A DNA stretch of 64,000 nucleotides from Haliea sp964022665 (GCA_964022665.1 CAXIDF010000010.1:81532-145531), one strand, 5' to 3'. Shown: positions 45,786 through 55,978, counted from the stretch's first letter. The notes: generated by a model not told the origin, from the letters alone. Numbers and translations are program-made.

Positions 45786-46172
45786 ATGTTGAACGCTTCT
45801 CCCATTACTTTGAAAGATAGTGACTACCGCCGTCTGTTGGCTGCCATAGAGCATCATGACGGCACTATGGCCGATGCCCTGGATGAAGAACTGGCGCGGG
45901 CAGAAACCGTAGCTGATGACGAGTTTCCATCCGGTATCGTCAGCATGCATTCTCGCGTGACCTTTGAAGACATTGATACCGGTAGCGACACCACAGTGAC
46001 CCTGGTATACCCTCAGGAAGCTAACGTAGCGGAAATGAAAATATCGGTACTGACACCGGTTGGCAGTGCATTGATCGGATTGGCGACCGGCGGAGAAATC
46101 GAATGGCCACTTCCTTCTGGCGGTGCCCGCCGTCTCCGCGTCAAAGCTGTCGATGCGCCCGCTGCAAATTGA
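45786..46172 (+). CDS. rnk: Nucleoside diphosphate kinase regulator (GreA/B-family, Rnk)
   Basis: 128 residues from the ATG at 45786, 8 bases after AGGA. An upstream ATG at 45777 overlaps that ribosome site. A short coiled region (SDYRRLLAAIEHH... ELARAETV) is followed by the FKBP-like Gre C-domain: IVSMHSRVTFEDIDTG, VTLVYPQEAN, KISVLTPVGSALIGLATG. Rnk binds RNA polymerase near the secondary channel, like DksA, which is also in this window. Confidence 0.9.
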   Translation: MLNASPITLKDSDYRRLLAAIEHHDGTMADALDEELARAETVADDEFPSGIVSMHSRVTFEDIDTGSDTTVTLVYPQEANVAEMKISVLTPVGSALIGLATGGEIEWPLPSGGARRLRVKAVDAPAAN

Positions 46173-46232
46173 TGTTCGGGTGACGGTGGGTCAGTCAGGC
46201 CCTGCGCGGACAAAAGCGTTGGAGGAACGTTG

Positions 46233-46652
46233 ATGGACAGGTTCACGCGTCGTTACGTCATGCTCCTGTGTGCCCTGCTGGCCGTGGCGTTGCTCGCCTG
46301 GCTGGCGAGTCGTGACGGGCGGGTGGCTGAGCTCAACGGCCTGTTGGCCGCCGATGACGAGCTGGCAGCCTACCCTTTTCAGTTCAGGGTCAGGGAGATC
46401 AACAACGGTGTCGCTTTCGTGACCAGCCCGCGCTCGGCGCAGGTGCCGGTGATGCAGTTTCTGCACACGGCGTTCCCCTCACTGCGGGACAAGGATGTGC
46501 AGCACCCCGAGATGATGGCGGCGCAGGATCGGTTGGTGGCTGTGCAGTCGCGTGCGGCAGAGCTGGTGCAGACGCATCCCGAGGTCAACGCGGTACGCTG
46601 GGTGCTGGACGAGCGCTGGTTTGCCGAGCGCGGTGTTACCCTGACGCCGTAG
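46233..46652 (+). CDS. Conserved-looking single-pass membrane-anchored protein
   Basis: 139 residues from the ATG at 46233 with GGAGG at about 46220. An N-terminal anchor (YVMLLCALLAVALLAWLA, about 10-27) is followed by a soluble domain of mixed alpha/beta character containing YPFQFRVREINNGVAFVTSPRS and ending in DERWFAERGVTLTP. I do not recognise the family. It lies between rnk and the TetR gene and could share the rnk transcript. Confidence 0.7.
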   Translation: MDRFTRRYVMLLCALLAVALLAWLASRDGRVAELNGLLAADDELAAYPFQFRVREINNGVAFVTSPRSAQVPVMQFLHTAFPSLRDKDVQHPEMMAAQDRLVAVQSRAAELVQTHPEVNAVRWVLDERWFAERGVTLTP

Positions 46653-46676
46653 CGGCGGCGAGCACAAATAAGGCGC

Positions 46677-46705
46677 TTGACTTAAACAAGACGGGTGACT
46701 TAAAT
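46677..46705 (+). promoter_or_regulatory. Promoter of the TetR gene with TGACTTAAA direct repeats
   Basis: TTGACT (46677-46682) and TTAAAT (46700-46705) are 17 bases apart. The nonamer TGACTTAAA occurs twice, at 46678-46686 and 46696-46704, exactly 18 bases apart, overlapping both hexamers. The expected start (about 46712) is at the ATG (46713), so the mRNA may be leaderless. The repeats could be an operator. Confidence 0.6.
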
Positions 46706-46712
46706 TGGCCGC

Positions 46713-47384
46713 ATGAATGCTCTCGATGCCAATCACACCGCGCACAAGCTGCTGCTCGTTGCGGAGCGTTTGTTAGCAGAGGAAGGTGTGGATGCCGTGT
46801 CGACCCGGCGCATCAGTGTTGAGGCGGGCCAGCGCAACAATTCGGCGCTGCAGTACCACTTTGGCTCCATGGACGGCCTGTTGGAAGCCCTGCTGGAGTA
46901 TCGACAGGGTGTCATCAACCGGCGCCGCCTGGCCCTGTTGAACGCTCTGGAAGACCAGAGTCGCCTGGATGATCTGGCGGCGCTGCTGGATGCCATGGTC
47001 AGGCCGTTTCTGGAACTGCTCGGGGATGAGCCCCAGGCCAGCTACTACCTCAACCTGGTGTCGCAACTGCACAGCCAGGAGCGCCACGGCCTGCTGTACA
47101 AGCACGACCTTGAACGCGGCCGCTCGCTGCGCCTTCTTGGAGAACACCTGAGCCGCGCGCTGGCGTCGCTGCCGGACGCGGTGTCCTTTCTGCGCCAGGA
47201 ATTGGCCGGCGTGACGCTGACACACATTGCCGCGCGCTGGGCCCATGCGCGGCGCCAGCGTGGAGCAGCCTGGACCGAGGACGAGGTGAACGCGCACACC
47301 GCCCAGCTGGTGGAATTTTTGCTTGGCGGCCTCTGCGCCGCGACCAATCCTGATGACCTGGGCCCCGGGGGGCTATCGGAATGA
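46713..47384 (+). CDS. TetR/AcrR-family regulator
   Basis: 223 residues. The N-terminal HTH (about 8-55) includes VAERLLAEEGVDAVSTRRIS, then NNSALQYHFGSMDGLLEALLEYR. The C-terminal ligand domain is helical (LGDEPQASYYLNLVSQLHSQ). It overlaps the sterol-desaturase-type gene by ATGA, so it probably regulates that gene and itself. The ligand may be lipid-like (inference). Confidence 0.9.
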   Translation: MNALDANHTAHKLLLVAERLLAEEGVDAVSTRRISVEAGQRNNSALQYHFGSMDGLLEALLEYRQGVINRRRLALLNALEDQSRLDDLAALLDAMVRPFLELLGDEPQASYYLNLVSQLHSQERHGLLYKHDLERGRSLRLLGEHLSRALASLPDAVSFLRQELAGVTLTHIAARWAHARRQRGAAWTEDEVNAHTAQLVEFLLGGLCAATNPDDLGPGGLSE

Positions 47385-48190
47385 GCATAGAAGCGCTGGT
47401 AGGCGTCGTCGTAATCAGTGTGTTCGTCAGCATGCTGGTGCTTGAGGCACTCGGTGGTCACCACCGGCGGCAGGACAATACCTGGCGTGACAGGGGTTTC
47501 GCGGTAGCGGGGCTGGCGGCGCAAACCCTGTTGGCCGGGCCGGTAATCGCTTTGGCCATTGGGCTGCTCTTCGGCCAGGTGTTTACCGGCTTCGAGGGGG
47601 CGCTGGCCGATACTCCCTTCTGGCTGGCGTTTCCCATTGTGTTCTTCTTGCAGGAATTCCTGCATTACTGGTTGCACCGCTGGTCGCACGAGAAGCGTTG
47701 GTTGTGGAAGCTGCACCGCACACACCACAGCGCGCCGCAGCTCAACGCGCTGGTGCTGTACCGCTATAACATCTTCTGGACCCTGCTGTTGCCACAAACC
47801 TGGATTGGCGCGGTGACGGTGTACCTCGGTATGTATGAAGTGTTCGCCGTGGCTATCCTCATCGAGTTCGTGGTCAATGCGCTCACCCACACCCCCTACC
47901 GCTGGGACCTTGCGCTGCGTCGACTGCCGGGCATGGAGCCGGTGTTCGAGGTGTTGGAAAAGGTGATTACCCTGCCGGACACGCATCACGCGCACCACGG
48001 GCTGGGCAAGCAGGCGCATGCCCGCGGTAACTACGCCATCACGCTGTTTTGCCTCGATGTGTTCTATGGCACGGCGAAAATTCCCCGCAGCCGACAGGAA
48101 CGCTTCGGATTACCGGGGAAGTTCGACTGGCGTGAAGAGTTGTTCTGGCCCCTGGTGCGCAAGGGGATTCGCAAGCCCGTTCAATCGTAG
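47381..48190 (+). CDS. Sterol desaturase / fatty-acid hydroxylase superfamily protein
   Basis: 269 residues, a multi-pass membrane di-iron enzyme. The histidine boxes HYWLHRWSH, HRTHHS and THHAHHG are visible with hydrophobic segments at about 4-25, 45-70, 80-100 and 135-165. It would hydroxylate or desaturate a lipid. It is coupled to the TetR regulator. Its stop overlaps the convergent rnt gene by 10 bases. Confidence 0.9.
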   Translation: MSIEALVGVVVISVFVSMLVLEALGGHHRRQDNTWRDRGFAVAGLAAQTLLAGPVIALAIGLLFGQVFTGFEGALADTPFWLAFPIVFFLQEFLHYWLHRWSHEKRWLWKLHRTHHSAPQLNALVLYRYNIFWTLLLPQTWIGAVTVYLGMYEVFAVAILIEFVVNALTHTPYRWDLALRRLPGMEPVFEVLEKVITLPDTHHAHHGLGKQAHARGNYAITLFCLDVFYGTAKIPRSRQERFGLPGKFDWREELFWPLVRKGIRKPVQS

Positions 48191-48816
48191 CTGGGCATCC
48201 AGCCACCGGATTCTTTCCAGCGGTTGACGATGTCGCAGAACAGGTCGGCAGTGCGTTCTGCGTCGTAGGCGGCAGAGTGTGCTTCGGCGTTGTCGAAGGC
48301 GATGCCGGCTTCCTTGCAGGCCTTGGCCAGCACCGTCTGCCCGTAGGCGAGCCCGGCCAGCGTGGCGGTGTCGAAAAACGAGAACGGGTGGAACGGGTTG
48401 CGCTTGATGCTGCAGCGCTCTACCGCCGCGTTGACGAAACCGGCATCAAAGTGTGCGTTGTGCCCAACCAGTATCGCCCGGTTGCAGCCCTGGTCACGAA
48501 TCTCTTTGCGCACAATGCGGAACAGTTCACTGAACGCGTCTTCCTCGCTCATGGCCTCGCGGAACGGGTGCCAGGGGTCTATGCCGGTGAAATCCAGCGC
48601 GGCCTGTTCGATATTCGCGCCTTCGAACGGCTTGACGTTGAAGCTCCAGGTACGGTGCACCCCCAGGTTGCCGTCTTCATCCATGCGCACAATGGTCGCG
48701 GCAATCTCCAGCACTGCGTCGGTCGCGGCGACGAAGCCCCCGGTCTCCACATCAATAACGACCGGCAGGAAGCCGCGGAAACGGTCGCAGATGCGCTGTT
48801 CGCTGCCTTCCGTCAA
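48181..48816 (-). CDS. rnt: Ribonuclease T
   Basis: 211 residues from a TTG at 48816, which overlaps the pyrC stop (TTGA). DEDD exonuclease motifs: VVIDVETGGF (first Asp/Glu), GHNAHFDAGFVNAAVER (Exo II) and HSAAYDAERTADLF (Exo III, DEDDh His). RNase T trims tRNA CCA ends and matures stable RNAs. A longer in-frame reading through pyrC is rejected. Confidence 0.95.
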   Translation of the reverse strand: MTEGSEQRICDRFRGFLPVVIDVETGGFVAATDAVLEIAATIVRMDEDGNLGVHRTWSFNVKPFEGANIEQAALDFTGIDPWHPFREAMSEEDAFSELFRIVRKEIRDQGCNRAILVGHNAHFDAGFVNAAVERCSIKRNPFHPFSFFDTATLAGLAYGQTVLAKACKEAGIAFDNAEAHSAAYDAERTADLFCDIVNRWKESGGWMPSYD

Positions 48817-49865
48817 CGTCCCGTGGCCCCGTTGCTCACTTGCCAGGCCACGGATTCGCCGGCGCGTAGCGGGGTCAGGTGGGTGTCGGCGAGCGGCAGT
48901 TGCGTCGGCACTGTCCAGCTCGTTTTGCGCAGGGTGATGCGGTCGCGGTTGCGCGGCAGGCGGTAGAAGTCGGCGCCGAAATGGCCGGCAAACGCTTCCA
49001 GTCGGTCCAGCGCGCCGGCGGCTTCGAAGGCTTCGGCATACAGTTCCAGCGCTGCGTGTGCGGTGTAGCAACCGGCACAGCCGCAGGCGGTTTCCTTGCG
49101 CCCGGTGGCGTGAGGTGCGGAATCGGTACCGAGAAAGAAGCGCGGGCTGCCGGAGGTTGCCGCGCGCAGCAGGGCCGCCTGGTGCGTATTGCGCTTCAGT
49201 ACCGGCAGACAGTAGTAGTGCGGACGAATGCCGCCCACCAGCATGTCGTTGCGGTTGAGCAGCAGGTGATGGGCGGTGATGGTCGCGGCCACATTGCCTG
49301 GCGCAGTGCTGACAAAGTCGACGGCGTCGGCGGTAGTAATGTGCTCCAGCACCACCCGCTGCCCGGGAAAGCGCTCCACGATCGGTGCCAGGTGCCGGTC
49401 AATGAAGACCTTTTCCCGGTCGAAGATATCCACCGCGTGGTCGGTGACTTCGCCGTGAATAAGCAGCGGCAGGTCGACGTCCTGCATGGTCTCCAGCGTA
49501 GGATAGAGCCCCTCGAGTTCCGCCACGCCTGCGTCCGAGTTGGTGGTTGCCCCGGCGGGATACAGCTTCACCGCATGCACAAAGTCGCTGTCGGCGGCGC
49601 GGCGAATTTCATCGGCGCTCGTGGTGTCGGTGAGGTAGAGGGTCATCAGCGGTTCGAAACGCCGCTCCAGCCCGTCCATGGCGGCCAGGATGCGCTCGCG
49701 GTAGGCCGCCGCGGCCGCCACGGTGGTCACCGGCGGTGTCAGGTTGGGCATGACAATCGCACGGCCAAAATAACGTGCCATATCGGCACAGGTCTGCGTT
49801 AGCGCGGCGTCGTCACGCAGGTGAACGTGCCAGTCATCGGGGCGAAGGAGGGAGAGTTCAGTCAC
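48813..49865 (-). CDS. pyrC: Dihydroorotase (class II)
   Basis: 350 residues. Zinc ligands appear in DDWHVHLRD, the carboxylated Lys in AVKLYPAGATTNSDAG, LLIHGEV, VLEHITT, and the Asp in FFLGTDSAPH. It closes carbamoyl-aspartate to dihydroorotate in pyrimidine synthesis. Coupled downstream to rnt. Confidence 0.97.
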   Translation of the reverse strand: MTELSLLRPDDWHVHLRDDAALTQTCADMARYFGRAIVMPNLTPPVTTVAAAAAYRERILAAMDGLERRFEPLMTLYLTDTTSADEIRRAADSDFVHAVKLYPAGATTNSDAGVAELEGLYPTLETMQDVDLPLLIHGEVTDHAVDIFDREKVFIDRHLAPIVERFPGQRVVLEHITTADAVDFVSTAPGNVAATITAHHLLLNRNDMLVGGIRPHYYCLPVLKRNTHQAALLRAATSGSPRFFLGTDSAPHATGRKETACGCAGCYTAHAALELYAEAFEAAGALDRLEAFAGHFGADFYRLPRNRDRITLRKTSWTVPTQLPLADTHLTPLRAGESVAWQVSNGATGR

Positions 49866-49993
49866 AGCAAACCACGGCAGGAAATGTCAGTAAGGATGGT
49901 AACGTAAAGGGCCGCCCACGGGAATACGGGCTGGGAATCGCGCCGGTGGGCGCGTAAAATACGGGGTTTGACGCCTTCCCTACGGAGCAAGTT

Positions 49994-51214
49994 ATGTCAG
50001 ATGTGAAAAAAGTGGTTCTGGCCTATTCAGGTGGCCTCGATACTTCGGTCATCGTGCGCTGGCTGCAGGATCATTATGGTTGTGAGGTAGTGACGTTCAC
50101 TGCCGACATCGGTCAGGGCGAGGAGGTCGCGCCAGCGCGCGCCAAGGCAGAGGCGCTGGGCGTGAAGGAAATCTACATCGATGACCTGCGCGAGGAGTTT
50201 GTGCGTGACTTCGTTTTCCCCATGTTCCGCGCCAATACGGTTTACGAAGGTGAGTACCTGCTCGGTACCTCCATTGCCCGCCCGCTGATCGCCAAACGGC
50301 TGATCGAGATTGCCAATGAAACCGGCGCGGATGCCATTTCCCATGGCGCTACCGGCAAGGGTAACGACCAGGTGCGATTCGAACTCGGCGCCTATGCCTT
50401 GAAGCCGGGTATCAAGGTCATCGCCCCGTGGCGGGAATGGGATCTCACTTCGCGTGAAACGCTCATGGCGTACTGCGAAGAGCGCAACATCCCGGTCGAT
50501 TATAGCAAGAGCAAGAAGAAGTCGCCCTACTCGATGGATGCCAACTTGCTGCACATCTCGTACGAGGGTGGCATTCTGGAAGACCCGTGGTCCGAAGCGG
50601 AAGAGGACATGTGGCGCTGGAGTGTCAGCCCCGAGGCCGCGCCGGACACCCCCACCTACATAGAGCTGGATTTTGAAGGCGGCGACATCGTCGCGATTGA
50701 TGGCGAGCGCCTGAGTCCGGCAACGGTGCTGGAACGCCTGAATGTCGTCGGCGGCGCGAACGGAATTGGGCGTCTGGATCTGGTGGAAAATCGCTATGTG
50801 GGCATGAAGTCCCGCGGTTGCTACGAAACGCCCGGTGGCACCATCATTCTCAAGGCACACCGTGCGATCGAATCCCTCACGCTGGACCGCGAGGTGGCGC
50901 ACCTGAAGGACGACTTGATGCCACGTTATGCGGAGATGATCTACAACGGTTACTGGTGGTCGCCTGAGCGGCGCATGCTGCAGGCGGCAATTGACCAGAC
51001 GCAGGCCGTGGTGAATGGCAAGGTGCGTTTGAAGCTGTACAAAGGCAACGTCATTCTTGCTGGGCGCCAGTCCGCCGACAGCCTCTTCGACGCGAGCATC
51101 GCCACGTTTGAAGATGATGCCGGGGCCTACGATCAGAAAGACGCAGAAGGCTTCATCAAGCTTAACGCCTTGCGCATGCGCATCGCCGCCAACAAGGGGC
51201 GCAACCCCGCATGA
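49994..51214 (+). CDS. argG: Argininosuccinate synthase
   Basis: 406 residues with the ATP PP-loop LAYSGGLDTSVIVRWL at the start, then DIGQGEE, THE-type HGATGKGNDQVRFE, APWREW and SPYSMDANLLHISYEGG. It joins citrulline and aspartate in arginine synthesis. The ATG follows GGAGCAAG. Confidence 0.98.
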   Translation: MSDVKKVVLAYSGGLDTSVIVRWLQDHYGCEVVTFTADIGQGEEVAPARAKAEALGVKEIYIDDLREEFVRDFVFPMFRANTVYEGEYLLGTSIARPLIAKRLIEIANETGADAISHGATGKGNDQVRFELGAYALKPGIKVIAPWREWDLTSRETLMAYCEERNIPVDYSKSKKKSPYSMDANLLHISYEGGILEDPWSEAEEDMWRWSVSPEAAPDTPTYIELDFEGGDIVAIDGERLSPATVLERLNVVGGANGIGRLDLVENRYVGMKSRGCYETPGGTIILKAHRAIESLTLDREVAHLKDDLMPRYAEMIYNGYWWSPERRMLQAAIDQTQAVVNGKVRLKLYKGNVILAGRQSADSLFDASIATFEDDAGAYDQKDAEGFIKLNALRMRIAANKGRNPA

Positions 51215-51275
51215 GCAAGCAGCCGGGGCCGCTTCGGCGCCACCCCGGCCAGCCGTCGGCCGTGGAACTGCTGCC

Positions 51276-52938
51276 TTGCTAGGCCGTCGGACACGTCGGT
51301 TTATACGGCGCTGGCTGGTGCTCACCCTGTTGATACTGGTGTTGATTCCGAGCCTGGTGTTTTACGTTCGCTACACCGTCACCGCAGCCTACGAAAGTGC
51401 CGCAGAACAGCTGCGGCTCGAGCAGGAAAACCGCCTGGTGTGGGGCGAGGCCATTTGCCGGACGCATGGAGCGCAGTGTGGACTTCCTCACTCGCGTTCC
51501 ACCGATGGCGGGGATAGCTCGGGCCAAGGACAACGGCGGTGTCGATCCCGAATTCAGGCTGCCGGAGTCGGTTTGGGTCGAGCGCCTGGGCACCATTATG
51601 CTTTTTTACGTCAAGGCACAGCCCGATGTGTTTCAGGCGCGCCTGATTGACGCACAGACGGGCCATGAAATGCTGCGTTCGCAGCGCCTGCCGGATGGCA
51701 CCCTGCATCAGGCATCAGCTCCCGAGCTGCAGTACAAGGGCGAGCGGGATTATGTGCAGGCCGGCCGGTTGCTGAAACCTGGACAGGTGATGTTCTCCGA
51801 GGTGGAGTTGAACAGGGAGCGCGGCCGGATTGAAATGCCGCAGAGGCCCACCTTGCGCGTGGTCACACCGGTGGCGGATGCGGCGGGAGAGGTCTGGGGG
51901 GTCGTTGTCGTCAACCTCGAAGTCAGTGACTATCTGCGCCATCTCGGGGATTTGGGCTCCAGTCTGCTGCAGGTTCGCCTGGTGAATTCCGATGGCGATT
52001 ACTTGCTGCACCCGGAAGAGGGCCGCGCATTCCGTCACGAAACAACCGGCGATGTGTTTGGCTGGCAAGAGGAGTTCGCGGTGGACGCTGCGGGTCCGGG
52101 TGAATGGACACTGCCCGGGTCGCTGCATTGGGCGGCGCCGAAAGTACCCGGCAGCGAAGGCGTGTTGTTCTCCCAGCGTTTGCTTAGCTTTGATCTGGGG
52201 GCTGGCGGGCCCAGCCTGGCTCTGCGTGTTACAACGCCGCTGGAAACCTTCAATCAACTGGCCAGGAGGCTTGCCGCGGAGCGCCTGTTCCCTATCGTGC
52301 TGGCAATCACATCGCTGCTGATTGCATTAGTGATTGGTTTTTTGCTGGTGCAGTCGCGGGTACGCAATCGCCTGCTGAGTGCACGCGAGGCGGAGTTGCG
52401 CGAGGCCACCTCCCGGTTGCATGAGCTTGCGCACACCGATGAACTCACCGGCATAGCCAACCGGCGGCAGTTTGATGAGGCTCTTGAGCGAGAGTGGGCG
52501 CGAGCGCAGCGTAACCAGGCAACGCTCAGCCTTCTGCTGATCGACCTGGATCATTTCAAGGCCATTAACGACCAGCTGGGGCATGCCAAGGGCGACGAGG
52601 TATTGCGTCTGCTTCCGCAGGTATTGCAGCCACAGCTGAAACGGCGCGTGGACTTGTTGGCGCGGTATGGCGGGGAAGAATTTGTGGTGTTGCTGCCGGA
52701 TACCAGCCTGGAGGGAGCGACGCAGTTGGCGGAGCGCCTGCGCTCGGCGGTAGAGGACGGTTTTGCCCGGCACGCACGCACCGATAGTGATCGGCTTGCA
52801 GTCACCGCCAGCCTCGGCGTCGCCTGTGCCGTACCAGCGGCGGGGCAGGACAGCGCGGCCCTGCTGCATAAAGCGGACGAATTGCTCTACGCGGCAAAAG
52901 CTGCGGGCCGCAATCGGGTTCTGGCCGCGACAGTTTGA
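51276..52938 (+). pseudogene. Membrane diguanylate cyclase (dCache-GGDEF), frameshifted near 51457
   Basis: The first part reads from about TTG 51276 with a clear membrane segment (WLVLTLLILVLIPSLVFYV) and continues to NRLVWGEAI. Homologous sequence then resumes in the +1 frame as AGRMERSVDFLTRVPP. One base too many in GAGGCCATTTGCC (near 51457) explains it. After the shift come a dCache-type periplasmic sensor, a second membrane segment (near 52300-52355) and a GGDEF domain with RYGGEEFVVLLP and an RRVD I-site five residues before it. It would make cyclic di-GMP if intact. Either the gene is broken or the base is an assembly error. Confidence 0.75.
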
Positions 52939-53019
52939 GGCTGGCCCTGAGCGCAGCTCCGGGGTATAAAACAACGGTGCGTGCGCCTCTGCGGGCGCGT
53001 TAGTCTGGCGGATGTCGGT

Positions 53020-54651
53020 ATGCGTTGTTTGCTACTTTTGTTTCTCGGGCTGTTTCCCCTTGCAACGGCGCTGGCGGATGCCGGTGGCCAGTCGCTGGAC
53101 CCTTTCCTCCACGCAACGGTGCAGGACGATGGCGTCATGGCCGCCTCCGTGGTGCTGGATGGTGAGACCCTGTTCCGCGTGCGTGGCATTTCCGCGGCGC
53201 CGGCGGCGAAGCGGGCGGAGAGTATTCGCCAGGCCATTGTCCGTCTGGCCAAAAAACCCGCGCTCGACGCACATGCGGGCGAGGTGATTGCGGCTGCGGA
53301 TCGTTCAGAGATACGCATTGCCGGTCAGAGCATTGCCACCTTGTTTCCGGCCGATGCGGCCCTCGAGCAGGTAACGCTGGAGGTACTGGTAGAGGCCAGC
53401 ATGGAGCGCATCGCCAACGCGGTGGACCGCTATCGCGAGGAGCGCAGCCACAGCCGGCTGCTTACCAGCACCGGGCTGTTATTGGGCATCAGCGGTCTGG
53501 CAGGGTTGCTGCTCTACGCCGTTAGCGCGCTGTTCGGGTGGTTCAACCGACTCATTGAAAAGGCCGGTGAGCGGCATATCCGGGAAATCGAGCGCGCCTC
53601 GCACCGTATTATAGATGCGGCACAATTGTGGAGCTGGTAGGGCGCAACGGTGCGTGGCACCTGCACCATTGCGCTGGTCGCGATTGTGCTCGCCTGGCTC
53701 AACGCCGCACTGGGGCTCTACCCCTGGACCCGGCCTTTCGCCAGCAATGTGTTCCACCTTATTCTCAGCCCGTTGCAGAGGATGGCCACGGGCGCTCTGG
53801 AGTCCCTGCCTGACCTCATATTCCTCGCGTTACTCGTTATAGTGGTGCGCGCCCTGTTGCGCGCCACCAAGGTGTTTTTCGAGCGCGTCGACCGCGGGCG
53901 CATTCGTCTCAACAACTTTGACCGCGACTGGGCCCTGCCCACCTTCCGCATTGTGCGCATCCTGATCATCGCCTTCGCGCTGGTGGTGGCGTATCCCTAT
54001 ATCCCGGGTTCGGATTCCGAGGCGTTCAAGGGTGTGAGTATTTTTCTGGGCGTGGTGTTTTCCATCGGTTCGTCTTCCTTCATTGCCAACATGATTGCCG
54101 GTTACAGCCTCACCTACCGCGGCGCTTTCCGCGAAGGCGATCGTGTGCGTATTGGTGATCACCTGGGCGAAGTGGTGAATGTGCGCGCGCTGAGCACACA
54201 GCTGCGTTCACCCAAGAACGAGGACGTCAACATCCCCAATTCCGAGGTGCTCGGTTCCACAGTCGTCAATTACAGCAGTTTCGCCCGCGAGCAGGGGGTG
54301 ATTCTGTACACCGACGTTGGCATCGGCTACGACACACCCTGGCGGCAGGTGGAGGCGCTGCTGCTGATGGCGGCGGGGCGCACGGAGGGGCTGGAGAGCG
54401 AGCCCCAGCCTTTTGTGCTGCAAACCCTGATGGGGGATTTCACGGTGATTTACCAGCTCAACGCACATTGCCGCGATGCCACGCGCATGCCGCAAACCTA
54501 CAGTGAGCTGCACGCCCACATACAAGACCTGTTCAACGAACATGGTGTGCAGATCATGTCGCCACATTACGAACGCGACCCGGAGGTGCCGAAGGTGGTG
54601 CCGCCGCAGGACTGGTACCCGGCACCTGCGAGGGCGCCGGAGAAAGGGTGA
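53020..54651 (+). pseudogene. MscS-family mechanosensitive channel split by an in-frame TAG
   Basis: From the ATG at 53020 a signal peptide (MRCLLLLFLGLFPLATALA) leads into a periplasmic/helical domain and a membrane segment (about 53465-53530), ending AQLWSW at a TAG (53638-53640). The same frame then continues without shift through more membrane helices and the MscS pore/beta domain (LGVVFSIGSSSFIANMIAG, FREGDRVRIGDHLGEVVNV, IPNSEVLG) to 54651. The two halves together have the length and order of one channel. I infer a nonsense mutation or base-call error; a separate second gene could start at GTG 53650. Confidence 0.7.
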
Positions 54652-54700
54652 CGGGTTATCGGGGAAAGACGCTGACAAAGCGCTCGCGCCCGCCCCTCAT

Positions 54701-55963
54701 TCAGGTCAGTGTGTAGCGCACCGGCATGGACTTGAGCCCGCCGACGAAAATGGCCTTGATCCACTCCGGGTCACCGTTGAACTGCATGTCTTTCAAGCGC
54801 GGCAGCAGTTCGCGGAAGAAGCAGCCCACCTCCATTGCTGCGAGGTGCTGGCCCAGGCACATGTGCGAACCGTAGCCGAATGCCAGCTGTTGCTTCGGGT
54901 CGCGCAACAGGTTGAGCCGGTTCGGTTGGTCGAAGGCTTGCGGGTCGCGGTTGGCGGCCGGGTACCAGAGCGCAATGTTGTCGCCCGCCTGGATCTGCTT
55001 GCCGTGTAGCTCCAGGGATTCCGTTGCGGTGCGCACCATGTGCCGTACGGGTGATACCCAGCGAATCACTTCCTTGGCGGCGCCCACGTCGAGATCCGGG
55101 CGCTCGCGCCACAGGGCCATTTGCTCTGGGTGCTCCAACAGCGCCTTCATGCCACCGCCAATGGCGGCGGATGTGGTGTCATGTCCCGCGCTGGCGGTAA
55201 TGATGAAGTAGCTGGCCTGGTCGAGCACATTCATCGGCTCGCCATCCACCTCGGCGTTGGCCAGTACCGTGGCCAGGTCGTCCTGCGGGTTCTTCTTGCG
55301 GTCTTCAATTACCTCACTGAAATAGGCGCCGAAATCGTTCAGCACCTCAAGTCCGGCAGTTTGGCTGTCGGCGCGCTGCAGCGCCGGATCCTGGCTGCCG
55401 AACATTTCCTGGGTCAGCTTGAGCATGGTGCCTTCGGCTTCTCGTGGCAGGCCGAGAATGGAAAGAATGATACGCAGCGGGAAGAGCAGGGCGATGTCGC
55501 GCACGAAGTCGCACTCGCTGCCCATCTCCTGCATTTTGTCCACAAATTCTTTCGATAGCGCTTCCACTTCGGCGCGCAGCGACTCGATGCTGCGGGGCAG
55601 AAACCACTCACGGGTGACCTTGCGCAGCTTCAGGTGTTTGGGGCGGTCCATGTGAATCAGGGTTTCCAGCCCGTTGCGGGTGCCGAAGCGTTCCAGCAGT
55701 GCTTCTTCAAAAGCCGTGGGAATAAGCACGGTGCGTGGAGCGCTGAGAAAGCGGTCGTTCTCACTGCCAACGCGCTTGATATCGTCATAGCGCGACAGGG
55801 ACCAGAAAGGGCGGTAGTCCGGGTGCTCGACGAGTGCCACCGGGTCGTTGGTACGCAGGTAGTTGAACAGCGCATACATGCTGCGTTCGTCACCCATGAT
55901 GTGGGCGTTGAGCACGTCCGCGGGCTTGAAGGGGGGTGTTTGCTGCTGGCTGGCACCGGTCAC
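54701..55963 (-). CDS. Cytochrome P450
   Basis: 420 residues, soluble bacterial type. Landmarks are HMDRPKHLKLRKVTREWF (C-helix), I-helix ASAGHDTTSAAIGG near residue 260, the E-x-x-R pair in KEVIRWVSP, and the heme loop FGYGSHMCLGQHLA with the Cys ligand near residue 369. It oxidises an unknown hydrophobic substrate. Ferredoxin and reductase genes are not adjacent. It lies 15 bases after the amidohydrolase gene on the same strand. Confidence 0.94.
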   Translation of the reverse strand: MTGASQQQTPPFKPADVLNAHIMGDERSMYALFNYLRTNDPVALVEHPDYRPFWSLSRYDDIKRVGSENDRFLSAPRTVLIPTAFEEALLERFGTRNGLETLIHMDRPKHLKLRKVTREWFLPRSIESLRAEVEALSKEFVDKMQEMGSECDFVRDIALLFPLRIILSILGLPREAEGTMLKLTQEMFGSQDPALQRADSQTAGLEVLNDFGAYFSEVIEDRKKNPQDDLATVLANAEVDGEPMNVLDQASYFIITASAGHDTTSAAIGGGMKALLEHPEQMALWRERPDLDVGAAKEVIRWVSPVRHMVRTATESLELHGKQIQAGDNIALWYPAANRDPQAFDQPNRLNLLRDPKQQLAFGYGSHMCLGQHLAAMEVGCFFRELLPRLKDMQFNGDPEWIKAIFVGGLKSMPVRYTLT

Positions 55964-55978
55964 GGCAGGCTCCTGTTG

